Below, in pieces: positions 1 to 9,298 of a stretch of DNA of 64,000 nt (the stretch's first letter is position 1; each line of letters starts with the position of its first letter). The DNA is taken from assembly GCF_002368395.1 (NCBI RefSeq), contig NZ_AP018254.1, positions 5,704,001 to 5,768,000 of the forward strand, in the 5' to 3' direction. The notes under the pieces were generated by a model that ran no database searches, was not told the DNA's origin, and saw only the letters and a list, made by a program, of their open reading frames with translations. The stretch comes from Calothrix sp. NIES-3974. GTDB taxonomy: Bacteria; Cyanobacteriota; Cyanobacteriia; Cyanobacteriales; Nostocaceae. The position numbers were made by a program, and so were the translations under genes.

Positions 1-71
1 CCATGACCAAACAACAACCCCAATCAACTACCACACCCACAACAAATCAATCACCCGTAGAGAGTAAGTAG
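1..71 (+). CDS. possible C-terminal tail of a gene cut by the window edge
   Basis: The frame with codons from base 3 is open from the window edge to a TAG at 69-71 and encodes a Gln/Thr/Pro-rich tail ending in PVESK. Such low-complexity tails are common at the C-terminus of cyanobacterial proteins. It contains an ATG at 3-5 but is too short to be judged as an independent gene. Family unknown. Confidence 0.35.
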   Translation, partial: MTKQQPQSTTTPTTNQSPVESK

Positions 72-96
72 AGATGACCCATCGGGTCATCTCTAT
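68..96. repeat. dispersed palindrome, GACCC-core
   Basis: The arms GTAGAGATGACCC and GGGTCATCTCTAT pair around a 3-base centre. It overlaps the stop codon of the tail at 69-71. This is the first of about 25 copies of the family in the window. Confidence 0.85.
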
Positions 97-559
97 GGGA
101 GTAGGGAGTGGTAAAAAATACTTTCATGATTTCTAGTGTCAGCAGCACATGCATACTACTCCCTATTTTGCATCTGAAACAGGAAAAGACTAATTTTCCA
201 GCCACTGAATCGGTTAAATTGAGAAATAATAGAGATACTATGGCAGCTAGCAAGTCTGTTGATTGTAGATGTGGGATTTTGGATGAGGATTCCGTCTCCC
301 GACCTGTTTGCAAGTCCAGTTTTTAAGTTAAACAGAACCCCCAGACCAGAATCACAATTTCTTCAATCCCTTGCACCTGCCATGAATAAAATTATATTTG
401 GAAAGTGATGCGACAGGTGTCAATGGGAAAAGCTGATACAGCAAATATTTCACAATCTATAGCCCGCAGGGCTGCTCATTAGAGTAATCCAAAATCCAAA
501 ATCCAAAATCCAAAATGGTATCAAATACCCCCAGTAATTAATCACAAAACGAGGCGAAT
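97..559. other. intergenic region upstream of ycf3
   Basis: No convincing gene is present. At 487-515 there are four copies of a CCAAAAT-type heptamer, a short tandem repeat typical of Nostocales intergenic DNA. GAGG at 551-554, just before the ATG at 560, is the likely ribosome binding site for ycf3. Confidence 0.6.
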
Positions 560-1081
560 ATGCCCAGAACGCAAAAAAACGATAACTTTATAGATAAATC
601 CTTTACCGTCATGGCAGACCTAATCTTAAAAATGCTGCCAGCAAAAAGAAAGTCAAAAGAAGCCTTTGTTTATTACCGCGATGGGATGTCAGCCCAAGCT
701 GAAGGTGAATATGCCGAAGCCTTAGACTACTACAATGAGGCATTATCCCTAGAAGAAGACCCCAATGACAAAAGTTATATTCTTTACAACATGGGGCTAA
801 TCTACGCCAGTAACGGCGACCACGACAAGGCAATAGAACTGTATCATCAAGCACTAGAACTGAATCCTCGCCTTCCCCAAGCCCTGAATAACATTGCAGT
901 TATTTACCACTTCCAAGGAGAAAAAGCGAAAGAAAATGGAGATAATGACGCAGGAGAAGCCCTCTTTGACAAAGCTGCGGATTACTGGATTCGAGCAATT
1001 CGCCTAGCCCCCAATAACTACATCGAAGCACAAAACTGGCTCAAAACCACTGGGCGCTATCAAATTGATGTATTCTTTTAA
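560..1081 (+). CDS. ycf3: photosystem I assembly protein Ycf3
   Basis: The 173-residue product matches the usual length and layout of Ycf3, a thylakoid-associated chaperone needed for assembly of the photosystem I core. The N-terminus ([14 protein letters not shown]) is characteristic of the family. It is followed by three tetratricopeptide repeats at about residues 35-68, 72-105 and 120-155; the helices [13 protein letters not shown] and [17 protein letters not shown] are clear TPR signatures. The ATG is preceded by GAGG at good spacing. It stands alone, with palindromic repeats on both sides. The call rests on full-length agreement with a very conserved family. Confidence 0.95.
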   Translation: MPRTQKNDNFIDKSFTVMADLILKMLPAKRKSKEAFVYYRDGMSAQAEGEYAEALDYYNEALSLEEDPNDKSYILYNMGLIYASNGDHDKAIELYHQALELNPRLPQALNNIAVIYHFQGEKAKENGDNDAGEALFDKAADYWIRAIRLAPNNYIEAQNWLKTTGRYQIDVFF

Positions 1082-1402
1082 GGAAATTAGAAATACAATA
1101 CAGTCACCTTGCTGAATGCAGAGGGAGTAGGGACTACAGACGACCCGACGGGTCGTCTGTACGGGGAGTGGAGAGTAGGTAGCTAACAGGCGTAGATTTT
1201 TTGTTTCGGTTTGAGTGGGTTGTTCCCCAACGACATTAGGTATAGTGAGTAGGAAGTAGGAGAAAAACAACTTTCATCATCATTTCTGGTGTCAGCATTA
1301 CATGTAGACTACTCCCGATTCCTGTACAGAAGCGATATGTCGCGTCTCTCCCTACCTCAAAAAACGAGTATTTAATCCAAAAATCTAAAATCCAAAATCA
1401 AA
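1082..1402. other. intergenic region with two palindromic repeats
   Basis: Two dispersed palindromes are present: 1135-1161, a perfect 27-base copy (TACAGACGACCCG, A, and its complement), and 1324-1349, a CGATAT-core copy with one mismatch. Degenerate GGGAGTAGG tracts lie around both, and CCAAAAT-type heptamers at about 1376-1401 run up to the gatC start. No gene was seen. Confidence 0.7.
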
Positions 1403-1693
1403 ATGATTGACCGCGAACAAGTTCGGAAAGTAGCACTTTTAGCCCGTTTAGATTTAACAGCTGAGGAAGAAGAACAATTCACAACCCAGTTAGGAAGCAT
1501 CCTCGAATATATCGAGCAGTTAAACGAACTCGATGTCAGTGATGTGGAACCAACTACCAGGGCAATTGATGTCGTCAATGTTACCCGCCCTGATAATTTG
1601 CAACCCTATCCAGAAAGGGAAGCAATTTTACAAAGCGCACCGGAACAGGAAGGAGATTATTTTAAAGTACCAAAAATCCTCAATCCAGAGTGA
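1403..1693 (+). CDS. gatC: aspartyl/glutamyl-tRNA(Asn/Gln) amidotransferase subunit C
   Basis: GatC is the small stabilising subunit of the GatCAB amidotransferase, which converts Glu-tRNA(Gln) to Gln-tRNA(Gln); cyanobacteria depend on this route. The 96-residue protein has the family pattern: MIDREQVRKVALLARLDLT, then EEEEQFTTQLGSILEYIEQLNELD and DVEPTTRAIDV, and a C-terminal end that packs on GatA. Length is normal. gatA and gatB are not in the window, as expected because the three genes are usually scattered in cyanobacteria. The ATG follows directly on a CCAAAAT-type repeat and no clear Shine-Dalgarno is seen. Confidence 0.95.
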   Translation: MIDREQVRKVALLARLDLTAEEEEQFTTQLGSILEYIEQLNELDVSDVEPTTRAIDVVNVTRPDNLQPYPEREAILQSAPEQEGDYFKVPKILNPE

Positions 1694-2036
1694 TTTAACG
1701 GCTTCATTGATGAGGGTACTCTTAAAGTTGCGACAAAAGTCTTGGGGGATAGGGAATAGGCAAAAGATACGGGATAACCATTCTCAATATCACACCCAAG
1801 GTTCACGCGGTATAGGGAAATCCTGGGGACTCATATAATTACGGCACGTTTGTTCTGTCACCTGTCAACCGCCAACAAGGCAAAAGTACAATCAGCGTGG
1901 GAAACATTAGCAGAAATCTTCCCACCTTCAGCCTCCCTATCCTATCAGATTTCCTGAATTTTTCGGTTTACATGGATACAGGAGGTGTTACTTTTAGATT
2001 ACATCCAATTTTTTTCACGACTTAATAGCCACAGCC
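1694..2036. other. intergenic region, possible decayed coding DNA
   Basis: No complete gene is present. A frame open on the + strand at about 1845-1956 reads like protein (containing AKVQSAWETLAEIFPPSA) but has no start codon with a ribosome site and no family that I recognise. It may be a remnant or chance. Confidence 0.35.
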
Positions 2037-3209
2037 TTGTCTACTTCAACATCTTCTCCATTGAGTTCCCTTGCGTACCTTACAGTTGCTCCCGCTCAAG
2101 TTCTCCGGGGTGCAAATATTTTAGTGCCAGCAGTTGATGCGATCGCCCAGTTAGGATATCGGGCTTTGTTAATTGGTGGTAAGCATACCCTAGCAGACTT
2201 GGAAGATTTCCTCCAACCTCTGATGCACAGCGAGCAATTGCGGGTACGTCAGGAATCCTACTCACCCGATTGCAGTGAAATCACCCTCAAGGATTTAAAG
2301 CATAAAGCCAAGGAACACAAAGCCGATGTCATTATCGGTTTTGGTGGGGGAAAGGCTTTAGATACGGCCAAATTAATTGCCCATCAATTACACTTACCGG
2401 TGGTGACGATTCCCACCTCTGCTGCAACCTGTGCTGCTTGGACAGCATTATCCAATGTGTATACCCCAAAAGGGGCATTCCTGTATGATGTGGCTTTAGG
2501 GAAATGTCCTGATTTGCTGATTTTAGATTACGAAATCATTAAAACCGCACCCCATCGTACCCTAGTTGCAGGAATTGGTGATGCGATCGCGAAATGGTAT
2601 GAAGCTTCCGTTAGTAGTGGTACGTCAGAAAAAACCATGATTATCGCCGCAGTCCAACAAGCACGGGTATTGCGGGATATTTTATTCCAAAAAGCGAAAA
2701 CTGCGATCGCCCAACCGGGGGGGGAAGTCTGGCAAGAAGTGGTCGATGCTACGGTATTATTAGCAGGGGTAATTGGGGGAATTGGAGGAGCGCAATGTCG
2801 CACAGTCGCAGCTCATGCTGTTCACAATGGTTTGACCCATTTGGGGGGACATGGTAGCATCCACGGCGAAAAGGTTGCCTACGGGATTCTAGTGCAGCTA
2901 CGTCTAGAAGAAATTATTCAAAACAATCAACTAGCAGCCACCGCCCGGCAACAATTATTAAAATTTTACGCCGAAATCGGTTTACCTGCGACCCTAGATG
3001 ATTTAGGATTGGGTGACATTAGTCTCAAACAATTGCAAAAAGCCGCCCAAATTGCCCTAGAACCAAAATCTGATATCCATTACCTACCATTTAAAGTGAC
3101 ATCAGAACAACTCATGGCAGCGATGGTATCAACTACTGCACCCACCGATACCAGAGAAAATACTAATCGCATGGCAGTTTTGGGAATGACCGACGAGGTG
3201 GAAGAATGA
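2037..3209 (+). CDS. iron-containing alcohol dehydrogenase family (GldA-like)
   Basis: This is a 390-residue NAD(P)-dependent dehydrogenase of the glycerol dehydrogenase-like branch of group III, metal-dependent alcohol dehydrogenases. The dinucleotide-binding GFGGGKALDTAK loop is at about residues 99-110 and IPTSAATCAAWTALSNVY follows. Metal ligands are visible as D in GIGDAIAKWYE and as the two histidines in AVHNGLTHLGGH and SIHGEKVAYG. Substrate cannot be told. The frame opens at a TTG (2037), which fits the family N-terminus, but no strong Shine-Dalgarno is seen. The last four bases overlap the start of the aminotransferase gene (ATGA), so the two are translationally coupled and probably act in one pathway. 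Confidence 0.85.
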   Translation: MSTSTSSPLSSLAYLTVAPAQVLRGANILVPAVDAIAQLGYRALLIGGKHTLADLEDFLQPLMHSEQLRVRQESYSPDCSEITLKDLKHKAKEHKADVIIGFGGGKALDTAKLIAHQLHLPVVTIPTSAATCAAWTALSNVYTPKGAFLYDVALGKCPDLLILDYEIIKTAPHRTLVAGIGDAIAKWYEASVSSGTSEKTMIIAAVQQARVLRDILFQKAKTAIAQPGGEVWQEVVDATVLLAGVIGGIGGAQCRTVAAHAVHNGLTHLGGHGSIHGEKVAYGILVQLRLEEIIQNNQLAATARQQLLKFYAEIGLPATLDDLGLGDISLKQLQKAAQIALEPKSDIHYLPFKVTSEQLMAAMVSTTAPTDTRENTNRMAVLGMTDEVEE

Positions 3210-4441
3210 GTTTAAATTGGATTACCCCAGCCCAAAGAATACAGCAACTACCAGCCTACCCTTTTGCCCGTTTAGATGAACTCAAAGCCAAAGCACGGGA
3301 ACAGGGTTTGGATTTAATCGATTTGGGGATGGGAAACCCCGATGGAACCACACCACCGGAAGTCATTGAAGCTGGGATAAATGCCCTAAAAAACCCCGCT
3401 AACCACGGTTATCCCCCCTTTGAAGGTACAGCCAGTTTTCGTCGCGCCATTACCAATTGGTACCATCGTCGCTATGGTGTCACCCTCGACCCTGACAGTG
3501 AAGCTTTGCCCCTATTGGGTTCCAAGGAAGGTTTGGGACATTTAGCCCTAGCCTATATTAACCCTGGTGATACCGTCCTTGTACCATCCCCCTCCTACCC
3601 CGTCCATTTTCGCGGTCCAGTGATTGCCGGGGGAAATGTCTACAGTTTGACCCTCAAGCCAGAGAACAACTGGTTGATCGATTTAGCGGCAATTCCCGAC
3701 GAAGTTGCCCAACAGGCGAAAATTCTTTACTTTAATTATCCCAGTAATCCCACCGCCGCAACCGCCCCCCGTGAGTTTTTTGAGGAAATCGTCGCCTTTG
3801 CCCGCAAGTATGAAATACTACTTGTCCACGATTTATGTTACGCGGAACTCGCCTTTGACGGCTATCAACCCACCAGCCTCCTGGAAATTCCTGGAGCCAA
3901 GGAAATCGGTGTAGAATTTCATACCATGTCCAAAACCTACAATATGGCAGGATGGCGAGTGGGGTTTGTGGTGGGAAATCGCCATGTCATCCAGGGTTTG
4001 CGCACCTTGAAGACCAATTTAGACTACGGTATATTTGCGGCATTGCAAGCAGCAGCCGAAACAGCCCTACAACTCCCCGATAGTTATTTACAACAGGTAC
4101 AAACCCGCTACCAAACCCGACGGGATTTCCTGGTAAATGGATTCAACCAATTAGGTTGGAACCTAGAAAAAACCAAAGCCACCATGTATCTCTGGGTTCC
4201 CGTCACCCCTGGAATGACCTCCACCGATTTCGCCTTAACAGTATTACAACAAACAGGAGTCGTGGTGACACCTGGAAACGCCTTCGGAAAAGGAGGGGAA
4301 GGATACGTGCGCATTAGTTTAATCGCCGATTGCGATCGCTTAGGTGAAGCCCTACGCAGATTCCAGGAAGCCGGTATATATTGGGACAAAACACAGTCCC
4401 TACAGAATTGCAAGCAACCTTCGGCTATACATCTTGCTTAG
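3206..4441 (+). CDS. PLP-dependent aminotransferase, class I/II (Asp/Ala/LL-DAP aminotransferase-like)
   Basis: The 411-residue fold-type I aminotransferase shows the family landmarks: LIDLGMGNPDG near the N-terminus, the PPFEGTASFRRAI segment, LLGSKEGLGHLALAYINPGDTVLVPSPSYP, YFNYPSNPTAA and the PLP-binding lysine in HTMSKTYNMAGWRVGF. The C-terminus has VVVTPGNAFGKGGEGYVRISL. It is closest in style to proteins annotated as aspartate or LL-diaminopimelate aminotransferases; the amino donor is not certain. Its ATG overlaps the stop of the dehydrogenase gene by four bases, so the two form an operon. Confidence 0.88.
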   Translation: MSLNWITPAQRIQQLPAYPFARLDELKAKAREQGLDLIDLGMGNPDGTTPPEVIEAGINALKNPANHGYPPFEGTASFRRAITNWYHRRYGVTLDPDSEALPLLGSKEGLGHLALAYINPGDTVLVPSPSYPVHFRGPVIAGGNVYSLTLKPENNWLIDLAAIPDEVAQQAKILYFNYPSNPTAATAPREFFEEIVAFARKYEILLVHDLCYAELAFDGYQPTSLLEIPGAKEIGVEFHTMSKTYNMAGWRVGFVVGNRHVIQGLRTLKTNLDYGIFAALQAAAETALQLPDSYLQQVQTRYQTRRDFLVNGFNQLGWNLEKTKATMYLWVPVTPGMTSTDFALTVLQQTGVVVTPGNAFGKGGEGYVRISLIADCDRLGEALRRFQEAGIYWDKTQSLQNCKQPSAIHLA

Positions 4442-4467
4442 TTGTGTCATTCGGGAGGGAAAAGCCG

Positions 4468-4722
4468 ATGGATGCAGTTTGCGTTGTTCAACATGTTCGC
4501 ATCATTAACGATGAAGAAGAAGATGTAAAGATGATAGGTGTTTACTCAACTGAGGAACTTGCTCAAGCAGCAGTCCTTCGCTTGTGATCGCAACCTGGCT
4601 TTTGCGATATGCCGGAAGGTTTTTGTATAGACCGATACGAGCTAGACAAAGACCACTGGACTGAAGGTTTCGTCACCGTTTATCCCAGCGATTTTGACAG
4701 CATTGATGAGGGGGAAAACTAA
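4468..4722 (+). pseudogene. DUF7336-like small protein interrupted by one TGA
   Basis: A frame starting at ATG 4468, preceded by GGGAGGGA at 4453-4460, encodes a protein that reads MDAVCVVQHVRI, GVYSTEELAQAAVLRL, then a TGA stop at 4585-4587, and then continues without any frame change as SQPGFCDMPEGFCIDRYELD and HWTEGFVTVYPSDF to TAA at 4720-4722. The intact arrangement of these parts (VYVVQH, GVYST, ERELDKDHWTEGF-like) is that of small DUF7336-type proteins common in cyanobacteria, whose role is unknown. The product would be 84 residues if read through, or 39 if it ends at the TGA. A single nucleotide change explains the break; a sequencing error is the other option. Confidence 0.8.
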
Positions 4723-4783
4723 AAGGCATCGACAGCTTTTCCCCAATTAACGTCATATTACTGTGAGGGCTTATTTCCTGAAA

Positions 4784-5437
4784 ATGCAACCGATTTTAAC
4801 AATAACAGACTTGTGTGTTGAAGCAGCCAAATTTGCTGAAATCGAGTCTGTCTACGATGAGCCAATCCTTTATGGTGTGACCGATGGAAAAGCGATAGGA
4901 ACCTATCTTGAACAAAAATTTACGGCTTATTTAGCTCAAAATTACAATTTTCAACCTGGAAATTCAGCTTCGGGGATTGATATTCCTACTCTTGATGTTG
5001 ACATCAAGGTGACTAGCATTAAACAACCGCAATCTTCTTGTCCTTTTCAGTCAGCAACACAAAAAGTATTTGGACTAGGATATCATCTTCTTGTTTTTGT
5101 TTACGACAAGTATGATGACCTGGATCAGAGAACTGGAAGATTAGATTTGCGACATACCGTTTTTGTGGATAAGAGTAGAACCGGAGATTTTCAAACAACA
5201 AGGGGTATTTTAGATATTTTGAATCGAGATGGCAATAAAGATGATATCGTTGCCTTTATTATGGAGAGAAACCTACCAGTTGATGAAATCGGTGCATCCC
5301 AATTAGCTGATAGAATTTTAGAATCGCCTCCCAATCAGGGCTATTTAACTATCTCCAACGCCCTTCAGTGGAGACTACAATATAGTCGGATTATTCAACA
5401 GGCAGGTATTATTCCGGGAATAATTAAAATTAGATAG
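4784..5437 (+). CDS. probable Type II restriction endonuclease
   Basis: This 217-residue protein lies six bases upstream of a DNA methyltransferase, the usual arrangement for a Type II restriction-modification pair. A candidate PD-(D/E)xK core is visible: D in SGIDIP followed by DVDIKVTS (D-x-K) on the next strand, then FGLGYHLLVFVYDKYDD, a typical central strand. I do not recognise the exact family, so the recognition site is unknown. I chose ATG 4784; an in-frame GTG at 4763 would add seven residues (MRAYFLK), and a GAGGG at 4765-4769 lies between the two candidates. The calling evidence is mainly context plus the DIK motif. Confidence 0.7.
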   Translation: MQPILTITDLCVEAAKFAEIESVYDEPILYGVTDGKAIGTYLEQKFTAYLAQNYNFQPGNSASGIDIPTLDVDIKVTSIKQPQSSCPFQSATQKVFGLGYHLLVFVYDKYDDLDQRTGRLDLRHTVFVDKSRTGDFQTTRGILDILNRDGNKDDIVAFIMERNLPVDEIGASQLADRILESPPNQGYLTISNALQWRLQYSRIIQQAGIIPGIIKIR

Positions 5438-5443
5438 TAACTA

Positions 5444-6976
5444 ATGGTAAAATCATTGCATAAACGACAATTTGGTGACTTTCAAACTCCTGATATTCTG
5501 GCAACAGAAGTAACTCAAGTTTTGCAAGTAAACCACAAAATATCACCGGAAGTAGTGATAGAGCCAAGCTGTGGTAAGGGAGCTTTTATTAGAGCCGTAC
5601 TTGATAGCTTTCCTGATTCGCGAATTATCGGTTTAGATATCAATAAAAAATACTTGGAAGAAGCAAAATTATCCATATCAAACCATCCCCTTTCACATCA
5701 TGTCACCCTAGACGAATCAGATTTTTTTAAAATTAATTGGGAAGCTATACTATCAACAATTTCAGGTTATATTTTAGTCATTGGTAATCCCCCTTGGGTG
5801 ACAAATAGCGATTTGAGTATTCTTGATAGTCAAAACCTACCTCCAAAATCCAACTTTCAAAACCAACGAGGTATCGCTGCTATCACTGGCTCAGGAAATT
5901 TTGATATTTCTGAATGGATGCTGTTACAATATGTTGAATGGCTATCAAAACGCATGGGAACTATAGCTGTTTTATGCAAGTATTCCGTTGCTCGCAAAGT
6001 AATGTATCAGGTAAAAAATAAATTTGGCAGTAGGTTTTCTTTCCATATATATCTGATTGATGCAAAGCTTTATTTCCAAGCATCTGTAGAAGCATGTCTC
6101 TGCGTAATATCTACAGATTATCCTGATAATTGTGATTGCAAAGTATATCAAAACCTCAAATCAAGAGAGGTATCTTATCTCATTGGTGAAAGAGATGGGT
6201 TAATTATTCGAGATACCAAAAAATATGAGGAATGGAGGCATTTATTGGGTCATAATTTCCAGTATATTTGGCGTTCGGGAATCAAACATGATTGTTCCAA
6301 AGTGATGGAATTGGAAAGGATTCACGATAACCTATTCATGAATGGACTTCAGGAAAAATACTGTTTAGAAATGGATTACTTATATCCTCTACTGAAAAGC
6401 TCAGATATTGGTAAAGGTGCAACAGAAAATTGTCGTAAATTTGTCCTAGTTACACAAAAATCAGTTGGTGAGGACACCAGCATTATCGAAAATGTAGCTC
6501 CAAAAACTTGGCAATATCTACTTGAGCATGATGAATATTTCAAACATAGGAAAAGCATCATATATAAGAACAAGCCTGCATACTCCATATTTGGTATTGG
6601 TTCCTATTCCTTCAAGAAATGGAAAATAGCAATATCTGGACTGTATAAGCAACTCAAATTTTGCCTTGTTAAACCTTTACATGGGAAGTCAGTAATGTTA
6701 GATGATACTGTAAATTTTCTATCTTTTGACACCGAAGAAGAAGCTAAATTTATTTTTCAGCTTCTCACCTCAACCCCAGCAATGGAATTTTTGGATTCCA
6801 TGATTTTTTGGGATGAAAAAAGACCCATTACAATAGACATCCTCAAAAGACTATCTTTGCAAGCAGTTGCCAAAGAGCTAGGGTTTTTAAAAACCTATTT
6901 TTATTGGACTAAAACTGTGCAGATTCCAGTGGATTTGCAAAAACAAAAAGTTACCCTAGCAAAACTGAAGAATTAA
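5444..6976 (+). CDS. Type II N6-adenine DNA methyltransferase
   Basis: The 510-residue protein has the methyltransferase signatures in gamma-class order: motif X/I region QTPDILA then EPSCGKGAFIRAVL (S-adenosylmethionine binding, residues about 39-52), IGLDINKKYLEEAK (motif II), and the catalytic motif IV NPPW in VIGNPPWVTNSD at about residue 113. NPPW/NPPY marks amino-methyltransferases acting on adenine. The C-terminal half (about 250-510), with PLLKSSDIGKG and YSIFGIGSYSFKKWKIAISGLYK, fits the target-recognition region of TaqI/type I-like enzymes. It protects host DNA from the endonuclease encoded just upstream; both are likely co-transcribed. Confidence 0.9.
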   Translation: MVKSLHKRQFGDFQTPDILATEVTQVLQVNHKISPEVVIEPSCGKGAFIRAVLDSFPDSRIIGLDINKKYLEEAKLSISNHPLSHHVTLDESDFFKINWEAILSTISGYILVIGNPPWVTNSDLSILDSQNLPPKSNFQNQRGIAAITGSGNFDISEWMLLQYVEWLSKRMGTIAVLCKYSVARKVMYQVKNKFGSRFSFHIYLIDAKLYFQASVEACLCVISTDYPDNCDCKVYQNLKSREVSYLIGERDGLIIRDTKKYEEWRHLLGHNFQYIWRSGIKHDCSKVMELERIHDNLFMNGLQEKYCLEMDYLYPLLKSSDIGKGATENCRKFVLVTQKSVGEDTSIIENVAPKTWQYLLEHDEYFKHRKSIIYKNKPAYSIFGIGSYSFKKWKIAISGLYKQLKFCLVKPLHGKSVMLDDTVNFLSFDTEEEAKFIFQLLTSTPAMEFLDSMIFWDEKRPITIDILKRLSLQAVAKELGFLKTYFYWTKTVQIPVDLQKQKVTLAKLKN

Positions 6977-7118
6977 TGCCAAATATGTAATTTTTCTGAC
7001 GAAATTGGGCCGGGTAAAATAGTTATTGGATATGTTGGCTTAAAGATTACTTGAGTGAAGAATCCCAGCAGATTAGAGTAATCCAAAATCTCAAATCCAA
7101 AATCCAACATCGACCGAC

Positions 7119-7397
7119 TTAAATCAAACTAGTCAACGGTAATTTTCCTAGCAACAATAACCGCGCTTGCATACATGTGTGACAATTACATTCCCAGTTT
7201 TCTGACTGGGAAGATGGGGAAGAGTGGGATAAAGGGGGCTGGATTGCGGTAATATCAGATTGACTAGATACTAACTCGACCCTTGATGTTGTGTTGACTG
7301 GGGTCAATAGTTGGGCATTAACTGGGGGAATCAGCAACAGAAAGGATGCGATCAAAGTTAGGCTGACACGCAAAATCAATGATACAAACTTCATCAT
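7119..7397 (-). CDS. small secreted protein, unknown function
   Basis: The reverse strand encodes a 92-residue protein starting with tandem Met codons (7397 and 7394), then KFVSLILRVSLTLIASFLLL and a PVNA cleavage-like site, a good Sec signal peptide. The mature part is Ser/Thr-rich and ends in NWECNCHTCMQARLLLLGKLP, with a C-x-C-x-x-C cluster suggestive of a disulphide or metal site. It is divergent from the VOC gene. I do not recognise the family. A longer frame from a TTG at 7406 adds three residues. Confidence 0.5.
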   Translation of the reverse strand: MMKFVSLILRVSLTLIASFLLLIPPVNAQLLTPVNTTSRVELVSSQSDITAIQPPLSHSSPSSQSENWECNCHTCMQARLLLLGKLPLTSLI

Positions 7398-7496
7398 GGA
7401 TCTCAAGGTTAAGGGTATTCTGGAAACAGCATAGCTAATTCATCTGGTTTAGTCATTATAAATTACCAAAAAATCAATAACTAAAACCAATAAATC

Positions 7497-7871
7497 ATGA
7501 TCATGATTGTCAAACCTCTCCACACCGCAATTAATGTTACCAACCTGGAACGTTCCGAATACTTCTATGGACAGATTTTAGGATTATCGAAAATTGAGCG
7601 ACCCATGTCCTTTCCGGGAACCTGGTATCAAGTCGGTGACTACCAAATCCATTTGATTGTTGCATCACAATTGCCTGAAAATGAGCCAAAACACGAAAAA
7701 TGGGGTCGCAACCCCCACATTGCTTTTTCAGTTTCCGACTTAGATGCCGTTAAACAGCACCTCCTGCATTATAACCTGCCAATTCAAGCAAGTGCCTCCG
7801 GAAGACCAGCGATTTTTACAAAAGACCCCGATGGGAATGTGATTGAACTTAGTCAAGCAAGTGGGGATTGA
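7497..7871 (+). CDS. VOC family protein (glyoxalase/bleomycin resistance fold)
   Basis: The 124-residue single-domain protein has the two beta-alpha-beta-beta-beta halves of the vicinal oxygen chelate fold. It begins KPLHTAINVTNLERSEYFYGQILGL with a metal-ligand His in LHTAINV. The middle has GDYQIHLIVA and NPHIAFSVSDLDAV, and it ends FTKDPDGNVIELSQ, where the Glu is a typical metal ligand. Substrates in this superfamily vary widely, so none is proposed. ATG codons at 7497 and 7503 are both possible starts. Confidence 0.88.
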   Translation: MIMIVKPLHTAINVTNLERSEYFYGQILGLSKIERPMSFPGTWYQVGDYQIHLIVASQLPENEPKHEKWGRNPHIAFSVSDLDAVKQHLLHYNLPIQASASGRPAIFTKDPDGNVIELSQASGD

Positions 7872-8510
7872 CATAGCATCATGTTTACTAGCACAGCATG
7901 ACGGAAATATGAGTATATTAAGTTTCTCGACCAAACTTACAGTATGTCGTAATTAACTTGTGACGAAAACTTAAGAAAAGTATAGAGATTTGTTCAAAGC
8001 AGCAAATATGAAGCCATATTATTTGTATTGATGGTTACTTGACATTACTTTTACAACTCATAATAGATATTTTGTGCCATAGTTAATTGATTTTATAGCT
8101 GAGAGGATGTTGGTCAAGTATTAATAAATGCTTTATTAACTACTTCTTGAAGACGGTCAATAGGCTTAAACGGTATATTTGTCCTTATTAACTACTTCTG
8201 ATTCCCGTACAGACACGAAGTGTCGCGTCTCTTCCCACACCTAAAAAACGAGCTTGTTAAGTATTAAAATCGACTTTTAAAACACCCTCTGATACAGGAA
8301 AATTCCTCGCTTGAAAATGGGGTAGGAAGACGCGACATGTCGTGTCTACTATGGGGAGTGGGAATGAGGTGTCCAAAGAATATGGTGGACTGACTTGAAA
8401 GGGTGTAGGGAGGGGGGAGAGGGAAAAGTAAAGCTAGCAGCTATAGGGAAAGCTAATAGCTAATAGCTTTGTCATGGATTCTAGTGTACAAGTTAATGTT
8501 GTAATGTTGA
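7872..8510. other. intergenic region with two palindromic repeats
   Basis: Palindromic repeats of the CGACATGTCG-core type are at 8207-8232 and 8328-8347. A cluster of AGCTATTAGC-like steps (about 8433-8468: AGCTATAGGGAAAGCTAATAGC and repeats) can form alternative hairpins downstream of gcvH. No gene was recognised. Confidence 0.6.
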
Positions 8511-8900
8511 CTATTCTCCATCAACTTGAGCTGCATATTCATCCGCACTCATGGCATCATCAATATCACTGGGGTCATTGACACGTACTTTTAAAAACCA
8601 TCCTTCTCCGTAGGTATCCTCCCCAATAGATTCAGGGTTTTCGATTAGTGCATCATTGCGTTCAATCACCGTACCACTTACAGGTGCATTTAAATCCTCA
8701 ACAGCTTTGACTGATTCGATGCTACCAAAACTATCTCCTTTGGTAATTGCATCACCAACTTCCGGTAATTCCAGAAAAACGATATCACCTAATTGGTCAA
8801 TGGCAAACTCTGTGATTCCAATGGTGGCGATTTCGCCTTCTAAGCGTACATATTCGTGGGTATCCAGGTACTTTAAATCGTTCGGATATTCAAAAGTCAT
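8511..8900 (-). CDS. gcvH: glycine cleavage system H protein
   Basis: The 129-residue GcvH carries the lipoyl arm of the glycine cleavage complex, shuttling the aminomethyl group between the P, T and L proteins during glycine breakdown and photorespiration. The lipoylated lysine is in [18 protein letters not shown] (about residues 61-78). Family features [20 protein letters not shown] and [21 protein letters not shown] are present. It lies downstream of gcvT on the same strand, separated by 398 bases containing repeats, so the two may be transcribed separately. gcvP is not adjacent. Confidence 0.96.
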   Translation of the reverse strand: MTFEYPNDLKYLDTHEYVRLEGEIATIGITEFAIDQLGDIVFLELPEVGDAITKGDSFGSIESVKAVEDLNAPVSGTVIERNDALIENPESIGEDTYGEGWFLKVRVNDPSDIDDAMSADEYAAQVDGE

Positions 8901-9298
8901 ATTTAATCACCAAGCAGCGCAAAAATTACAAAATTAATCAGCAATATGCAATATACAGCAGAATACGGGAGACAGGATACAGGATACAGGAGACAGGATT
9001 TATTCGGTCGTGGGGAATAAGGGTTTTACGGTTGCTGAACCAAGAAGATAGTAATTGGACAAGCCGCTAGGTGTCTACAATTTTGGTGCAGCTTTATCCG
9101 AGAGGAAGTTTGTCGCAATCATAACTGTGAAGTGATTTCTTATTACTGTTGACTATTTCCTATTTGTGTAGGTGCAATTAAACATAAAACTGCAATGCAA
9201 CCGTTCATTCGGCGTAGAGACGACCCGACGGTTCGTCTCTACTCCCAATTCCCAAAAATGATAACTCAAGTATTAAAAATGACTGTTTAAACAACCTC
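8901..9298. other. gcvT-gcvH intergenic region
   Basis: About five imperfect ACAGGA units lie at 8968-8998 (a short tandem repeat). A 72-bp composite dispersed repeat occupies 9171-9242. No gene and no glycine riboswitch-like structure were recognised here. Confidence 0.6.
9171..9242 (+). repeat. 72-bp composite dispersed repeat, copy 1
   Basis: It begins GGTGCAATTAAACATAAAAC, runs through TTCATTCGGC and ends with a GACCC-core palindrome at 9214-9242. Two further copies are at 17832-17903 (inverted) and 63537-63608. Confidence 0.85.
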
